Source: Cordylochernes scorpioides (lineage: Eukaryota; Arthropoda; Arachnida; Pseudoscorpiones; Chernetidae). Taken from it: DNA of 64,000 nt. The notes under the pieces were generated by a model. It saw nothing but the letters and a program-made list of their open reading frames with translations, searched no databases and had not been told where the DNA came from. The stretch lies in assembly GCA_030710605.1 (NCBI GenBank), contig CP092863.1, forward strand, positions 122,128,203 to 122,192,202, in the 5' to 3' direction. Numbering within the stretch: position 1 is the first letter of the stretch; every line of letters starts with the position of its first letter. Below, piece by piece: positions 10,830-23,160 of this stretch. A program made the position numbers and the translations under genes.

Positions 10830-11620
10830 TATCATGGACAAAACTTGAGGAAGTTGTACCTTTCAGCATGTATATCGGGATTGAGACAATAACTCTGAAA
10901 GATATTACAGTGACCTTTATTGAAGACATACGAGATAACCAATATACACTCATGGACAAAACTTGAGGAAGTTGTACCTTTCAGCATGTATATCGGGATT
11001 GAGACAATAACTCTGAAAGATATTACAGTGACATTTATTGAAGACACACGAGATAACCAATATACACCCATGGACAAAACTTGAGGAAGTTGTACCTTTC
11101 AGCATGTATATCGGGATTGAGACAATAACTCTGAAAGATATTACAGTGACCTTTATTGAAGACACACGAGATAACCAATATACACCCATGGACAAAACTT
11201 GAGGAAGTTGTACCTTTCAGCATGTATATCGGGATTGAGACAATAACTCTGAAAGATATTACAGTGACCTTTATTGAAGACACACGAGATAACCAATATA
11301 CACCCATGGACAAAACTTGAGGAAGTTGTACCTTTCAGCATGTATATCGGGATACAGACAATAACTCTGAAAGATATTACAGTGACCTTTATTGAAGACA
11401 CACGAGATAACCAATATACACTCATGGACAAAACTTAAGGAAGTTGTACCTTTCAGCATGTATATCGGGATTGAGACAATAACTCTGAAAGATATTACAG
11501 TGACCTTTATTGAAGACACACGAGATAACCAAGTGTGAACAACCTCTGTCTCCTTTTTAAAAAAGCAGACGACCGACGACATCAAAATATGAAACTTCCT
11601 TAAATATCATCCATGAATGT
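10830..11620 (-). repeat. 118-bp array 1 (about 6 units) in TIR element
   Basis: Six head-to-tail units of 118 bp, each with catggacaaaactt, tgtacctttcagcatg, tatcgggattgagacaataa and gtgacctttattgaagacac. The right flank (11530-11620) is the family's unique terminal arm: acaacctctgtctcc, gcagacgac, acttccttaa and a decayed catgaatgta terminus. This array carries a private aaacttgagg variant in five units. Open frames of 81 to 104 codons across units are frame-shifted echoes of the repeat, not genes. Confidence 0.92.
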
Positions 11621-11919
11621 ACTTCATATGAAGATATACCTTTATTGAATAATTATTTATTTAAATTGTCACGCAGAATAATATTTTTTTTTTATTATAA
11701 ATATTTCAAATGTCTTTTCATAGCTTTGTTAACTCAGTAGAAAAGAACCTTTTCTCGAAAGCTAGTTCGTTTTCACAATAAAAAATACATTTTTTTTAAT
11801 TTCTGAACATTTAAATAACACTATTTTTCTCTATAAACATTGAAATATATATTTTTAAAATTAATAATAATTTGAAGAAAAATAGGGATGTTTCACTTTA
11901 TTAATCTCATATTATATAG

Positions 11920-12072
11920 GAGGCATTAAAGGAAGTCGTAGCAGTAAATTTACCACTCTATTTATCAATGGGGCTATGTCATAAAGAGAGAGGGAGAGAT
12001 AAAGAAGCTATTAATCAAGCCTTATTTACACATCTCCCCAGTAATAAAGCTGTTGAGGAAATGGCAAGATGA
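11920..12072 (+). CDS. Possible terminal coding exon, unidentified protein
   Basis: Directly after a plausible splice acceptor (tttattaatctcatattatatag|G) 50 codons stay open to the TGA at 12070-12072. The peptide includes LPLYLSMGLCHKERGRDKEA, then INQALFTHLPSNKAVEEMAR. Its content (K, E, R, A, D) is unlike the I/N/F/Y-rich peptides that AT-rich DNA gives by chance, and LYLSMGLCHKERGRDKEA is reminiscent of a TPR-like helix pair. I do not recognise the protein. An in-frame TAG overlaps the acceptor, so it would need splicing. It could also be a processed fragment or chance: an open run of 50 codons is not rare by itself. Confidence 0.3.
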   Translation, partial: EALKEVVAVNLPLYLSMGLCHKERGRDKEAINQALFTHLPSNKAVEEMAR

Positions 12073-12420
12073 TAAAGAGGGGTGTAGCGAGAAATAAAGA
12101 AATGTTAGGGGGGTTAAAAAGAACTCTACAGTGCTGCCAGATGGGCTCTATCTTTCGGAACATCGATGTCGTTAGTGTCGCCAACAGACGCCCCTTTGTT
12201 CTAGCGTCTGCTAGCGATCGTCTGCCGCGAATTAAGACACCACCGCCACAACTGACAACGTCTTATGGCTTCCTCCATAGAATGAAGATACCATTAACAT
12301 GTCTTCTTTTTCCACTTTTTTTATGGGTCTCTAACATTATTTTCTTTTTTACCAACATATATATATATGTGGTGTAATATCAAATGGGAGAAAGTTGTGT
12401 GCTAAGGGTAATTCAGAAGA
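12073..12420 (+). promoter_or_regulatory. CpG-bearing single-copy patch
   Basis: 12120-12260 is rich in CpG for this window and holds cagtgctgccag, GTCGCCAACAGACG, GCGTCTGCTAGCGATCGTCTGC and ccgccacaactg. It may be the 3' UTR or another part of the gene suggested by the preceding exon candidate, or a regulatory element. A 102-codon frame starting at 12069 overlaps the exon's stop in another frame and lacks recognisable features. Confidence 0.22.
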
Positions 12421-12479
12421 TAAATGTTTCCATTTTCTGAGGTGTTGCTTCATCTAGTATCAGTTAGTATAAAAAATTT

Positions 12480-12805
12480 TTTTGCGATATATTACAATTA
12501 CAATTATTTTATTTCCAAAGCGCTATATCCCGCAAGGGATACTTGCGCCAAACAAGAAGAAAAGTTTATTTACATAAGTTATTTACATTATTCAACGCAT
12601 GAAAACATTAGATCCAGATTTTGTAGAAAGTTTAGAATGTATTTACAAAATAAATTGAACTTCAAATATGATTTTTTTTTAATCGGAAATCAAATCGTTA
12701 AGTTCACAAACAACTAGTTCATTCTATAATCTTGAAATGCTGGGCAATCGATCAGTAGATGTCTTGAGGTTTGTTCCGCAATACCACAAAAGTAACTATA
12801 TTTTT
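12480..12805 (-). pseudogene. 5'-truncated LINE 3' end (zinc-knuckle C-terminus and UTR)
   Basis: On the minus strand 12805-12720 encodes FCGIAEQTSRHLLIDCPAF, the Cys/His cluster found at the end of many I/jockey/R1-type ORF2 proteins. A frameshift later, LQNLDLMFSCVE ends at a TAA (12588-12590). The 3' UTR has aataaacttttcttcttg, gcgcaagtatcccttgcggg and tagcgctttggaaataaaat, and ends in two ATTGTA-type tail units. A typical 5'-truncated dead LINE insertion. Confidence 0.78.
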
Positions 12806-13239
12806 ATATATTATGTATTTGTAAATATTTCTTGTAAGATATAGTCGATGTTTTTTATTAAGCCCGTTGAAGAGTTATTATCGCTTGAAAATTAGCATTT
12901 TAAAATAAAAAGAAACTCATTGTGAGAAAATATTTTGTATTTTAAAAACGTTTTTCACAATTTTATTATGAATGGGAAAGGATATATAGATGGCGCGCTA
13001 GTGCATCGTGATATAAAGGATATATTAAATAATATTGCCACGTGGAAAATTAGGGAAGACAAAAACTTCAGGAGGAAACAAATTTTATTTCAGGGAAGGA
13101 CAAAACTAAGAATGGTAAACAAAAGATAAGCCATGAGGGAAATTTACAGAGTCGCCAGATTTAAACATAAAAATGGCCACTCTGTTAATAAAAAATAATA
13201 AAATTAATAAATACTATGTTACAATATAAATATAGTACT
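12806..13239. other. Non-coding, with a family A terminus fragment
   Basis: 12985-13010 has ATGGCGCGCTAGTGCATC, the family A end. The rest, including a 64-codon plus frame, shows no family features. Confidence 0.35.
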
Positions 13240-13612
13240 GTTTTCAAATTACGAAACTATTTTAGGACGCGTAATATTCTTTTTAAAATAAAACAATTCC
13301 TACTGCCCTTACTTCAATGGAAAAATTAAAGGGAGGGCCTGACTCATCAGTGGTGAACCCTCCCAGCGGTTTCGCCAGTATAATCTACCATACCGCTGTT
13401 ATAATGCATTTTTGGAACTTCCTTTCATAGTGATACTGATGCTTGACTCTTCGAATGGGTATTTTAGATGAACTATGGACATAAGCTTTTAATTTTTCCA
13501 TTGCAGTAAGGGCAGGAGAAATTGTTTTAGTTTAAAAAGAATATTACGCGTCTAAAATAGTTTCGTAATTTGATAACAGATTGCGCGCTAGTGCATCGTA
13601 ATATAATAGTAC
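13240..13612. mobile_element. Family A MITE, long form
   Basis: Both arms and terminus are present. The loop carries an extra non-palindromic block (tttttggaacttcc, tgatactgatgcttgactc, gaactatggacataagc) also found at 41.1 kb. This long form is probably closer to the ancestral element. Confidence 0.75.
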
Positions 13613-14199
13613 TGTTTTGTTATATTTTATTATAACCTATTATTTCATTAAATATATCAATATTCATTTAATAAGCCATTTCATATATATAAAGAAGACA
13701 AAATTGAAAAATTATTATTAATATTTCATGACTAAATATAATTCCAAAAAGAATGTTTATATTCTTACTGTGTTTTTTAGATTATCTTTTGGATTGAAAT
13801 AATTTGAGAATGTATAGAGATTATAGAATTTATAAATGAATATATAAATATTTATTTATTTTGAAATTTCTCTCTCTTTCGATAAAATTGGTAATAATTA
13901 TTTATTAACAAGGTGTTTATTATTTTTATTAAAAATATATAATTCTTTAAATGATTAACTTTTGAAATTATTATATATTTTAAATATAAATAGATTCTGA
14001 ATCATAAAAATATATATTGAAAAAAACAATAAGAATATTTAAACAATTTATATATATCTATCAATAACATATATTTAAAATATATATTGTAATCTTTCAT
14101 TGGTGTGTTGAAATTAAAATTATAAAACTATATAAAATTAGTTTCAAAATAATTTGTATAAATGGCATTTTTATAATATAGGTCACACTCAAATATATA
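13613..14199. other. Extremely AT-rich DNA
   Basis: Nearly pure A/T with isolated G/C; no feature recognised. Confidence 0.4.
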
Positions 14200-14288
14200 T
14201 TTAATTAAAAAGGCATATATTGGATCAAAATACGATTTATTTACCTATTTTGATATAGTTTGATCCAATATATGCCTTTTTAATTAAA
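14200..14288. repeat. 30-bp perfect inverted repeat (family E tail)
   Basis: Arms 14200-14229 and 14259-14288 are exact reverse complements (tttaattaaaaaggcatata... / ...tatatgcctttttaattaaa) around a 29-nt loop. The arm is the 3' end of family E (ccaatatatgccttttt), here in head-to-head form. It is followed by the usual E flank (aagatttatttatggattt). Confidence 0.85.
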
Positions 14289-16396
14289 GATTTATTTATG
14301 GATTTCTATATTTTCAAAACCCAAATATATATATCGACGGTCTTTCTAATTTTTATCAAAATAATGTTTGAAATGAAATAATGCAAAGATAAATATTTAA
14401 TATTACATTTTTTTTTATGTATTTAAAATATATTTATATTTCATTTTGAAATCTTACCATTGAAACTATTTTAAATAGAATTTGTCGCCACCCTTTTTTG
14501 AAAAAATAACAAGAGATACGAAAAGATTTTCAATTTTTATAATATCATTCTTTACTTTCAAAAGATATATTATTCAATAAAATTTAAATTGCCAAAATAT
14601 ATTAGAAATATAATATTTTTTGTTGTATTTTATAAAATATATTCGCTAAAAACACATTCAATATTTTCAAAACCAAACGTAATAGATATTACGGTAGTAA
14701 TAACAGAAGATCAAAATGTAATCAAACTTTACCTTTTCGAAGATGGCGTCGTCCAAAAGTTATCGTTTGGTTTTAAATGCGAAAATGGAAATATTCTTTG
14801 CCGCAGGATTATCTGAACGAATCATATTTCACACCCCGAGGCTTCCATTATTTTTAAACTGTCAAACAATCAAATTTTATATTTACATACCAGTTTCGTC
14901 TGGTTGAAGGCTGGCCGACTAACATCTGGCACAAAACATTTATTTATCAGATGTTCTCTACTCTTTTTATAAATAATAAAAACATTATTAATAATAATAT
15001 TTTCATAATATAAAATACTTGTATTTTTTATATAATAATAAAATACATAAATATTTATTTTATATAATAAAGGCATACATTGGTAAAAGTAAATTATTTT
15101 TCGATTCAAAATATATGACATTTATTTTATATTACTATTAGAAAAAATATAATTTTGTGTAAATTTTTTTTATAAAAAAAATTAAGCGTTTATATAAAAA
15201 TATTTTATAATAATTTTTATATAAAATATATATTTCGGTGTTATAATAAAAGATTTGATTCGTTTTTATTTCAATTATATTTAAGATGTCATCAAAATAT
15301 TTGATTCGTTTTTATTTCAATTATATTTAAGATGTCATCAAATATTAAAATATTTTTAAATTAATGCCGTCGATCAATATTGAAATAATTATTTATTTCT
15401 GAAATAATAAAAAAACGTATAATTATATTAAATATATATATATATACATTTATAAATAAAAATATATATTAAGTGTATTCATATTTATCAAAAGTTAAAC
15501 GAAAAAATAAACATTTTAAAGCTTTTTTGTTTTAAACATTTTAAAATTTTAATTTAAATTCATCTCTTTCCAAATATATTAAACTATAATTACAAGTTAA
15601 AAAGAGGGCATGGCCTAAAAGGTCTACGATGATAAATTAAATTTTACTGAAAATTTCATATATAAGTATTATTCATTATACATATATTTTCTTTTAAACA
15701 TAATATATATGTGGTACTATATTTCGAGTTTACATTATAAAATATAAATAATAATCAATTTTTAAAAGGTATGTAGTGAATATTTTGCAGCCGACTGTCT
15801 TACATTAAGATCGCGGTATAAAACCCAATTTTAGAAAAGAAAATAATTGCAAGAGGTTTAATAAAAAATTTCATTTCCCCTCGACTTAGAGCAGTCTTAT
15901 ACGGGATTTAACGCAATATTATGTAAAATATTTTACCCTCTCTCAAATTAAAATATTCATTTATATTCATAAATTTATTTGAAAATAGTTTTTCAAATAT
16001 TTGAATTTATGTCAAGTGCCATATTTCATTTACCTTTACATGTGAAATTTGAGGGAAAATATAAATGTGTGAATTTTATTTCAAATATTATTACCGAATA
16101 TTATGAAAATATGCAAATATATGATTCTTTATATTTATATCACTTTAAATAGTTCATCTAAATACATAGTTCACAACACATATACAACGCTCGACATTTA
16201 TATTAGTATATTACGGTAAATATGCATATAAGTATAAGACTATGCATAGAGTCTAGACATATAGACAGAAATGTGAAAAAATAATAGAAAAAATATATAA
16301 ATAAAGCACATGTGCTCCTGGTCAGGTTATGCCTTCTCTGTTTATAATATACATATATGTTAGATTAAAAAATAATTTTATACTCTCTCGTCTAGT
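14289..16396. other. Very AT-rich non-coding region
   Basis: Includes a 45-bp direct duplication (about 15254-15344, ttgattcgtttttatttcaa). A 75-codon plus frame at 14589-14816 and a minus frame near 14870-15121 have chance-like composition. 14700-14790 is the least AT-rich part and is unexplained. Confidence 0.35.
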
Positions 16397-16695
16397 ATAC
16401 GTGGTATAAACCATGATAATCATTATGAGTAGTACTTAGTAATTGATTTTACTGTAAGTTCACCATATATCCACACATGTAAAAAGCAGTTTGACTTTTG
16501 CACTTACAAATACTTCAGAGCGCAGTTTGGTTACTTGCAGTCACTAATGGGGTTGGATTTTTGCGTGAATCGAGAGAAATTGAAACAATTTTTTTTTCTT
16601 CTTCAAAAAAAAAAAAAAAGTTTCCAAAGAGGGATTCGATCCCAGTTCGTGGCTGTCGACGGTTTATGCCACTGGTCTACTCTCTCTCTCTTACA
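16397..16695 (-). mobile_element. tRNA-derived SINE
   Basis: Minus-strand copy: tail words (accatgataatcat, cacacatgtaaaaagcag) at the left; the B-box region ggatcgaatccc and tRNA-like head at the right (16630-16690). An A-run splits head and body. Confidence 0.78.
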
Positions 16696-18033
16696 CCTCG
16701 AATAATTTATAATAAATATTAAAGGTAAGGTAAAGAGAGGTGTGTATTTATTAGAAGGAAGGGCTAAAAATTAATGCCCTTTGTCCTCTGCTGTCAGAAT
16801 AATGGATGACGTATACTATGTAATTAATTGGTATGGGGGGAGGGGGGGGGGGAGTGAATTCTACCAGTAGTTGTGGCGGCTGTATATATATATGAACATA
16901 TATATTTGCATATATATTATAGATATTCATTTCATAGCCCATCTTTGACGTATATTTTCAAAAAATAATTAAACTTATGGAAATTTGGATAAATAGATAG
17001 ATAGATAATAAAGTATCCCTATGCAATTTCTTCATTCTGTTCTATAGGATGTCCTTTCTCTTAGAGCGTTCTTAGGAAACATAGATACATATTTGTATAT
17101 CTATATTTAGCTATTTGTGCATTGTGTGCAGCTATATTTGTAATATGGCCAAATATATATGCAATTAGGTATAAAACTTTATATACAAACATATATGCAA
17201 TATAGAAACTCTTATATCAAATTGAGGGAGGATGGTATTCATACATCAAAAGAAGCACCTCTCCCTTTGAAAATGTAATTTAAAAATGCATTTTGTCTAT
17301 TACCACAGTAGAAGACTTAAAGGTGGTATAAAGAATGAGTCCTATCCCCGATTTTGATATTTTTACAACAAATCTATGCAACTATATATGCAACATGGAT
17401 AGAGGTTAATACAAATATGTATGTAATTCTAAAACCCAAACAGATACAATATGGTAACCATGATGGTATGCAACTCTATATGCAACAAGTGTAGCTAGCT
17501 ATATATGTAAATATGTATGCAACTCTACATACATGGCATATATAAGATCTGCTGCTATATATGCAACTATAATATGACAAGAAAATTTCTAATCACCCCC
17601 CCAGCTAATTACTTACAAGTAAAGATAACCCCAATTATGTGACATAAATATAATTAACGTTTTAATTTCCTTTTTTCCCTGCCCACTAATTGGATCCCTG
17701 TTGACTCGGTATCACCCGACCGGCCAAATTGGATGAACCACGGGATTAATTGGAATAAAAATTAGTAGTTCGGCTAATCATCTTAGAGAAGCCAGAATAT
17801 GGACTGTGGAGATGTGTAAATAGGAAATGGTACAAAGCCTTCCTCACTTCAATTCTCTCTTTTTCCTATTTAGTTCACTAATTGCATAAATCCGTCCTTT
17901 ATTTACAAAATCAATAAATTTGAATGGTCCCATCCTCTATACATATATACATATATAGGGCGCTGTGTGTATTGTTAAATGGAACTCTACTAAAATACAG
18001 AATTTGAACCAAAATCGATCCGTCTGAGTCTTC
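16696..18033. other. Non-coding with recurring TATATGCAA words
   Basis: 17100-17580 repeats tatatgcaact-like words irregularly. 17255-17280 has the cacctctcccttt word of family J. 17590-17800 is less AT-rich, with ATTA and CCAAT words, and appears single-copy. Confidence 0.35.
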
Positions 18034-19062
18034 TATACTCATGGAGACAAAACTTAAAGAAGTTGTACCTTTCAGCATGTATATCGGGATTGAGACAATA
18101 ACTCTGAAAGATATTACAGTGGCCTTTATTGAAGACACACGAGATAACCAATATACACTCATGGACAAAACTTAAGGAAGTTGTACCTTTCAGCATGTAT
18201 ATCGGGATTTGAGACAATAACTCTGAAATATATTACAGTGACCTTTATTGAAGACACACGAGATAACCAATATACACTCATGGACAAAACTTAAGGAAGT
18301 TGTACCTTTCAGCATGAATATCGGGATTGAGACAATAACTCTGAAAGATATTACAGTGACCTTTATTGAAGACACACGAGATAACCAATATACACTCATG
18401 GACAAAACTTAAGGAAGTTGTACCTTTCAGCATGTATATCGGGATTGAGACAATAACTCTGAAATATATTACAGTGACCTTATTGAAGACACACGAGATA
18501 CCAATATACACTCATGGACAAAACTTAAGGAAGTTGTACCTTTCAGCATGAATATCGGGATTGAGACAAAACTCTGAAAAGATATTACAGTGACCTTTAT
18601 TGAAGACACACGAGATAACCAATATACACTCATGGACAAAACTTAAGGAAGTTGTACCTTTCAGCATGTATATCGGGATTGAGACAATAACTCTGAAAGA
18701 TATTACAGTGACCTTTATTGAAGACACACGAGATAACCAATATACACTCATGGACAAAACTTAAGGAAGTTGTACCTTTCAGCATGAATATCGGGATTGA
18801 GACAATAACTCTGAAAGATATTACAGTGATCTTTATTGAAGACACACGATATAACCATATACACTCATGAACAAAACTTAAGGAAGTTGTACCTTTCAGC
18901 ATGAATATCGGGATTGAGACAATAACTCTGAAAGATATCACAGTGATCTTTATTGAAGACATACGAGATAACCAATTGTGGACAAAATTGCCTCTGTCTC
19001 ATTCGAAAAACAGTCGACCGGCGACATCAAAGACTTTCCACTTCCTTAAGATTTGTCCAGGA
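18034..19062 (-). repeat. 118-bp array 2 (about 8 units) in TIR element
   Basis: Eight units followed by the unique terminal arm (18972-19062: cctctgtctc, cagtcgaccggcgacatc, acttccttaag, tttgtcc). Units alternate between CATGTATATCGG and CATGAATATCGG over units 2-7, a dimeric higher-order pattern. Confidence 0.92.
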
Positions 19063-19091
19063 AGGTAATTCAAGCAGCAGTGTTTTATTCC

Positions 19092-19376
19092 CAAGTACGC
19101 GTAGTATAGACCATGATAATCATGGTGAGAGTTGAGCGAATGCTTTGACTTCAAGCGCAACACAGTCTGCAAATGTTGAAAGCAGCGCTATTTTACACTT
19201 TTAAGGGTTCTAGAGCCCCATTTGGTTACTTTTACTCATCGGTGAGATAACTTCTATAAGAATTGGGGTAATTTCGAAGCATTTTATTTTATTCAGAAAA
19301 AAAGGTTTCCAATGCGAGATTCAATCCCGGGTTGTGAGGCTATCGAATCCATCAAGCAAATTGAGCTACCCTGAAA
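19092..19376 (-). mobile_element. tRNA-derived SINE, diverged
   Basis: Left end accatgataatcatgg; middle gagccccatttggttac; B-box complement gattcaatcccggg at about 19318. It lies 30 bp after array 2. Confidence 0.72.
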
Positions 19377-19838
19377 TGATACTTATATATATTTACATAT
19401 ACCAATTTCCATTTTGAATTAACATATAGAAGATTTATACATCCAATAATAAAATGTTTCATGATATATCGTTAAATAAGATATTTGTAATTCAATATAT
19501 ATATTTTATATAAATTGAAACCGCTACGATTTATTTGTGATTTGCATAATATTCTTTTAAAAGGCCCTCTATACATAGTTTCTAACCTTTTGCATATATC
19601 CCACTCTAATATAGATTGAAGGTTAGAGAAGTGACATTTCCACAAGCCAACCAGCAGTTCAATGAGCAGCGACCTCTATCTACACGCCACACCCATAAAA
19701 CACGTGTCGTGACCAGAATATAAGTTTGCTGGGTGTATGAAGGTCGCAGCTTCCCGGACACACCGAGAAACACAAACCCAGGTTACTGGTTAATAATGAA
19801 GTGGTTAAACCAGCTTTCACCTAAGTCTTTAGAAAGTA
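19377..19838. other. AT-rich, then a GC-richer single-copy patch
   Basis: 19610-19830 is GC-richer. A 38-codon plus frame (VREVTFPQANQQFNEQRPLS then TRHTHKTRVVTRI and stop) looks protein-like but is too short to assign. No donor or acceptor is convincing. Confidence 0.3.
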
Positions 19839-19840
19839 TA

Positions 19841-20050
19841 CACTTATAGACAAAACTTAAGGAAGTTGTACCTTTCAGCATGTAATAGCGGGATTGAGAC
19901 AATAACTCTGAAAGATATTACAATGACCTTTATTGAAGACATATGAGATACCAAGTGTGAGCAGCCTCTGTCTCCTTCAAAAAAAAAACTAAAAACTTCG
20001 ACAACCGGCGATATTAAAATATGGAACTTCCTTAAGTATGTTTCCTAAGT
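19841..20050 (-). mobile_element. Single-unit form of the 118-bp TIR element
   Basis: TA then CACTTATAGACAAAACTTAAGG, one 118-bp unit, then the unique terminal arm ending acttccttaag. At about 210 bp this is the minimal element: two terminal inverted repeats, one unit and one arm. It shows that the long arrays are the same element with the interior amplified. Confidence 0.8.
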
Positions 20051-20064
20051 CTCCAACTTACTAA

Positions 20065-20548
20065 ATCTTGTTTTTGGTTTTTCAGAGTTTTATGGCAATT
20101 TTTCAGGGAAGAAAGAAAAGACTTCTGGAAAGAAAATGGCCGGAACTGTTTACTTTGTAAGGATCTCATGGATAGTAATTTGGTTCACTATTTCTTCCAA
20201 TGCCCTCTCTTAACAGAAAAAAGTACTGAAATTTTTCCCAAGCCCTAACTTTGGTCAATTTAGATACCATCGCATATGTCAACTTCTCTCCTCAGCTCTG
20301 GATGATGAATTACTGATTGTTAGATACTTTAAGTTCTGCACAGAAGCTGGGCGCATGAGAAAGAATGCAGGGCAAAGGATACTGGAGGATGACCTATATG
20401 TAAATAGGTACTGAATGTGAGACAAACTTTATTTTGTTGTAAATGTTTCCTCTTCCCTCTCCTCTTGTTGACGTGTAAATACGGCGAATCCTATATGGGG
20501 CGGAATGCCCTAAATAAAGGTTTTTGTTGTTGTTGTTTTTGTTTTTTC
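20065..20548 (+). pseudogene. 5'-truncated LINE 3' end
   Basis: Encodes KDFWKENGRNCLLCKDLMDS, then NLVHYFFQCPLLTEK (C..C...H....C cluster typical of LINE ORF2 C-termini). After frameshifts it reads ALDDELLIVRYFKFCTEAGR, then NAGQRILEDDLYVNRY and a stop at 20412-20414. The 3' UTR ends with aataaagg and a (TTG)n tail at about 20522-20545. A dead 5'-truncated copy of a different LINE from the one at 12.5 kb. Confidence 0.78.
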
Positions 20549-20549
20549 C

Positions 20550-20835
20550 AAACGGTGAAGGAGAGAATCAACCATCAATTTCCTATAGCCACGACTCGGA
20601 ATCGAATCCCGCATTGGACACTCCAGAATAAAACTAATTGATTCAATAACCCCCGATTCTTGAAGAAGTCCAACCCCACAGTTAGTGCAAGTAACCAAAC
20701 GGACCTCTGACACATTTTAAATGAAAAAGACGAACTGCGCTTTTTCTACATGTGTATGTAGATGTGGTGTACTTACAGTAAAAGTAATCGCTAAATATTC
20801 ACCATGATTATCATGGCTTGTGCACTTGGGAATAG
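20550..20835 (+). mobile_element. tRNA-derived SINE, directly after a LINE tail
   Basis: B box GGAATCGAATCCC, then gcattggacac, gagtccaacccc, gtaaccaaac, ctacatgtg and tgattatcatggc...cacttgggaat. It begins right after the LINE (TTG)n tail, so the insertion probably used the simple-sequence tail as target. Confidence 0.78.
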
Positions 20836-21248
20836 TAAAATAGAATAATAACAGAATTTACTGAATAAATCTTGTCTTCTTATGGAGTTCACTCACGAAG
20901 TTATAAAGGTATTTCTATCTTTCCGTTATATATAGTAGTTCAGTAATAAAGGAATTGCCTTATGATTAGAATTTGCATAGTTTATTCTCGCTACTTGGAG
21001 GAAACCCTATTTACTTAACTTAGCTTGTAATCTTATTTATGGATGTCGTTTAAAAGTTTGTGTGGGCACCTTTTAAACCATCTATGCTGTTAGCTGTGCC
21101 AGACATTTCCACAAACCTTTCTCAGAGTGTCTATGCAAATCAGAATACATATCAGACTGAATACAAATATGAATACAAATCCAGAGTAGAGAATACAAAG
21201 AATCTGGAATTTAGTGAACTTATTTGTAACGTAAACTAAAAGGAAAGG
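20836..21248. other. Non-coding, nothing recognised
   Basis: 21130-21200 has a short imperfect gaatacaaat repetition. Confidence 0.35.
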
Positions 21249-22237
21249 AACTCATAAACAAAACTTTAGGAATTTACATATTTTGATGTCGTTATTCGTC
21301 TGCTTTTCTGAAGGAGACAGAGACAATTTTTTCACAATTGGTTATCTCGTGTGTCTTCAAAAAAGGTCACTGTAATATCTTCAGAGTTATTTTCTCAATC
21401 CCGATATACATGCTGAAAGGTACAACTTCCTTAAGTTTTGTCCATGAGTGTATATTGGTTATCTCGTGTGTCTTCAAAAAAGGTCACTGCAATATCTTTC
21501 AGAGTTATTTTCTCAATCCCGATATACATGATGAAAGGTACAACTTCCTTAAGTTTTGTCCATGAGTGTATATTGGTTATCTCGTGTGTCTTCAAAAAAG
21601 GTCACTGTAATATCTTTCATATTTATTTTCTCAATCCCGATATACATGCTGAAAGGTACAACTTACTTAAGTTTTGTCCATGAGTGTATATTGGTTATCT
21701 CGTGTGTCTTCAATAAAGGCCACTGTAATATCTTTCAGAGTTATTTTCTCAATCCCGATATACATGCTGAAAGGTACAACTTCCTTAAGTTTGTCCATGA
21801 GTGTATATTGGTTATCTCGTGTGTCTTCAATAAAGGTCACTGTAATATCTTTCAGAGTTATTGTCTCAATCCGATATACATGCTGAAAGGTACAACTTCC
21901 TTAAGTTTTGTCCATGAGTGTATATTGGTTATCTCGTGTGTCTTCAATGAAGGTCACTGTAATATCTTTCAGAGTTATTGTCTCAATCCCGATATACATG
22001 CTGAAATGTACAACTTCCTCAAATTTTTGTCCATGAGTGTATATTGGTTATCTCGTGTGTCTTCAATAAAGGTCACTGTAATATCTTTCAGAGTTATTGT
22101 CCTCAATCCCGATATACATGCTAAAAGGTACAACTTCCATAAGTTTTGTCTATGAGTGTATATTGGTTATCTCGTGTGTCTTCAATAAAGGTCACTGTAA
22201 TATCTTTCAGAGTTATTGTCTCAATCCCGATATACAC
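21249..22237 (+). repeat. 118-bp array 4 (about 7.6 units), right end truncated
   Basis: Starts with a TIR (ctcataaacaaaactttagg) and the unique arm (tcgtctgcttttctgaagg, agacagagacaa), then units in the opposite orientation to arrays 1 and 2. The early units share the variant TTATTTTCTCAATC and a caaaaaagg variant; later ones are standard. The array stops mid-unit at about 22237 without a terminus. Confidence 0.92.
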
Positions 22238-22487
22238 CCGATATACACACCCCAATTTAAAGCCAATCAACCAATCTATATTTACCCCCTGCAAGAGTTA
22301 TATGGAGGTGTTTGGGTATAACCAGAAAGAGGCTGCCCATTGTTTCCACTAAGGCTATATATAAACCAAGCTGGGTAAAGAAGTAGCAATTAGGGCCCAG
22401 AATAGAAATTCTCATTTGGGAGGAGCCAGCTAGTTGGAATACTATATTAAATATATTGGTTTATATACTATAAATACGGCTTAATGT

Positions 22488-23160
22488 ATGGAGGCTGATG
22501 GAGTAGTGGTCTAAACCGTCGATTTCTGATAGATATGACACGGGTTCGAATCCCGCGTTGTACACTTTTTTTCTAAAGATTATTGCTTCAATGGGCACTG
22601 TTTCTTTCAAATGTCCAATTCCATTAGTGAGTCCAAGTAACATGAACTAGGCTCTAAGTGAAAAAGTCGAACAGCCTTTTACATATGTAAATATGTGGTG
22701 CACTTATAGTTAAACCAGTCTTTATCAGTAAAGCATCTTTTTTAGAAATTGTGAAGATTTCATTTGATACTTTGTGGATCTCCTAAAATCAAAGCTCGCA
22801 CTAAACTGAATAAGGCAATTAGCCCGAAACCATGGTCTCGAATGGTTCGAATCACGTATTGGACACTTTTTTCTAGAAAATATTGCTTCAATGGGCAATG
22901 TTTCTTTCAAATGTTCAATTCCATTAGTGAGTGCAAGTAACCAGAAATGGGGCTCTGGAACATTTGTAAGTGTAAAAGTTGAACTAGCTTTTACATATGT
23001 AGATATGTGGTGTACTTAGAGTAAAAGCAATCTTTATCAGCTAAGAATATCTTTAAGAAATTGTCAAGATTTCATTTGATACTTTGTGGATCTCATAAAA
23101 TCAAAGCTCGCTCTATACTGACGAGAGCCATTAGCCCGAAACCATGGTCTCGATGTGGGT
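22488..23160 (+). repeat. Tandem duplication of a SINE + family H chimera
   Basis: A unit of about 310-330 bp made of SINE body (B box GGTTCGAATCCC at about 22541; attgcttcaatgggca; aattccattagtgag) joined to family H (catttgatactttgtggatc, agcccgaaaccatggtctcg) is present twice (about 22517-22850 and 22851-23155). The second copy lacks the tRNA A-box part. Confidence 0.78.
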
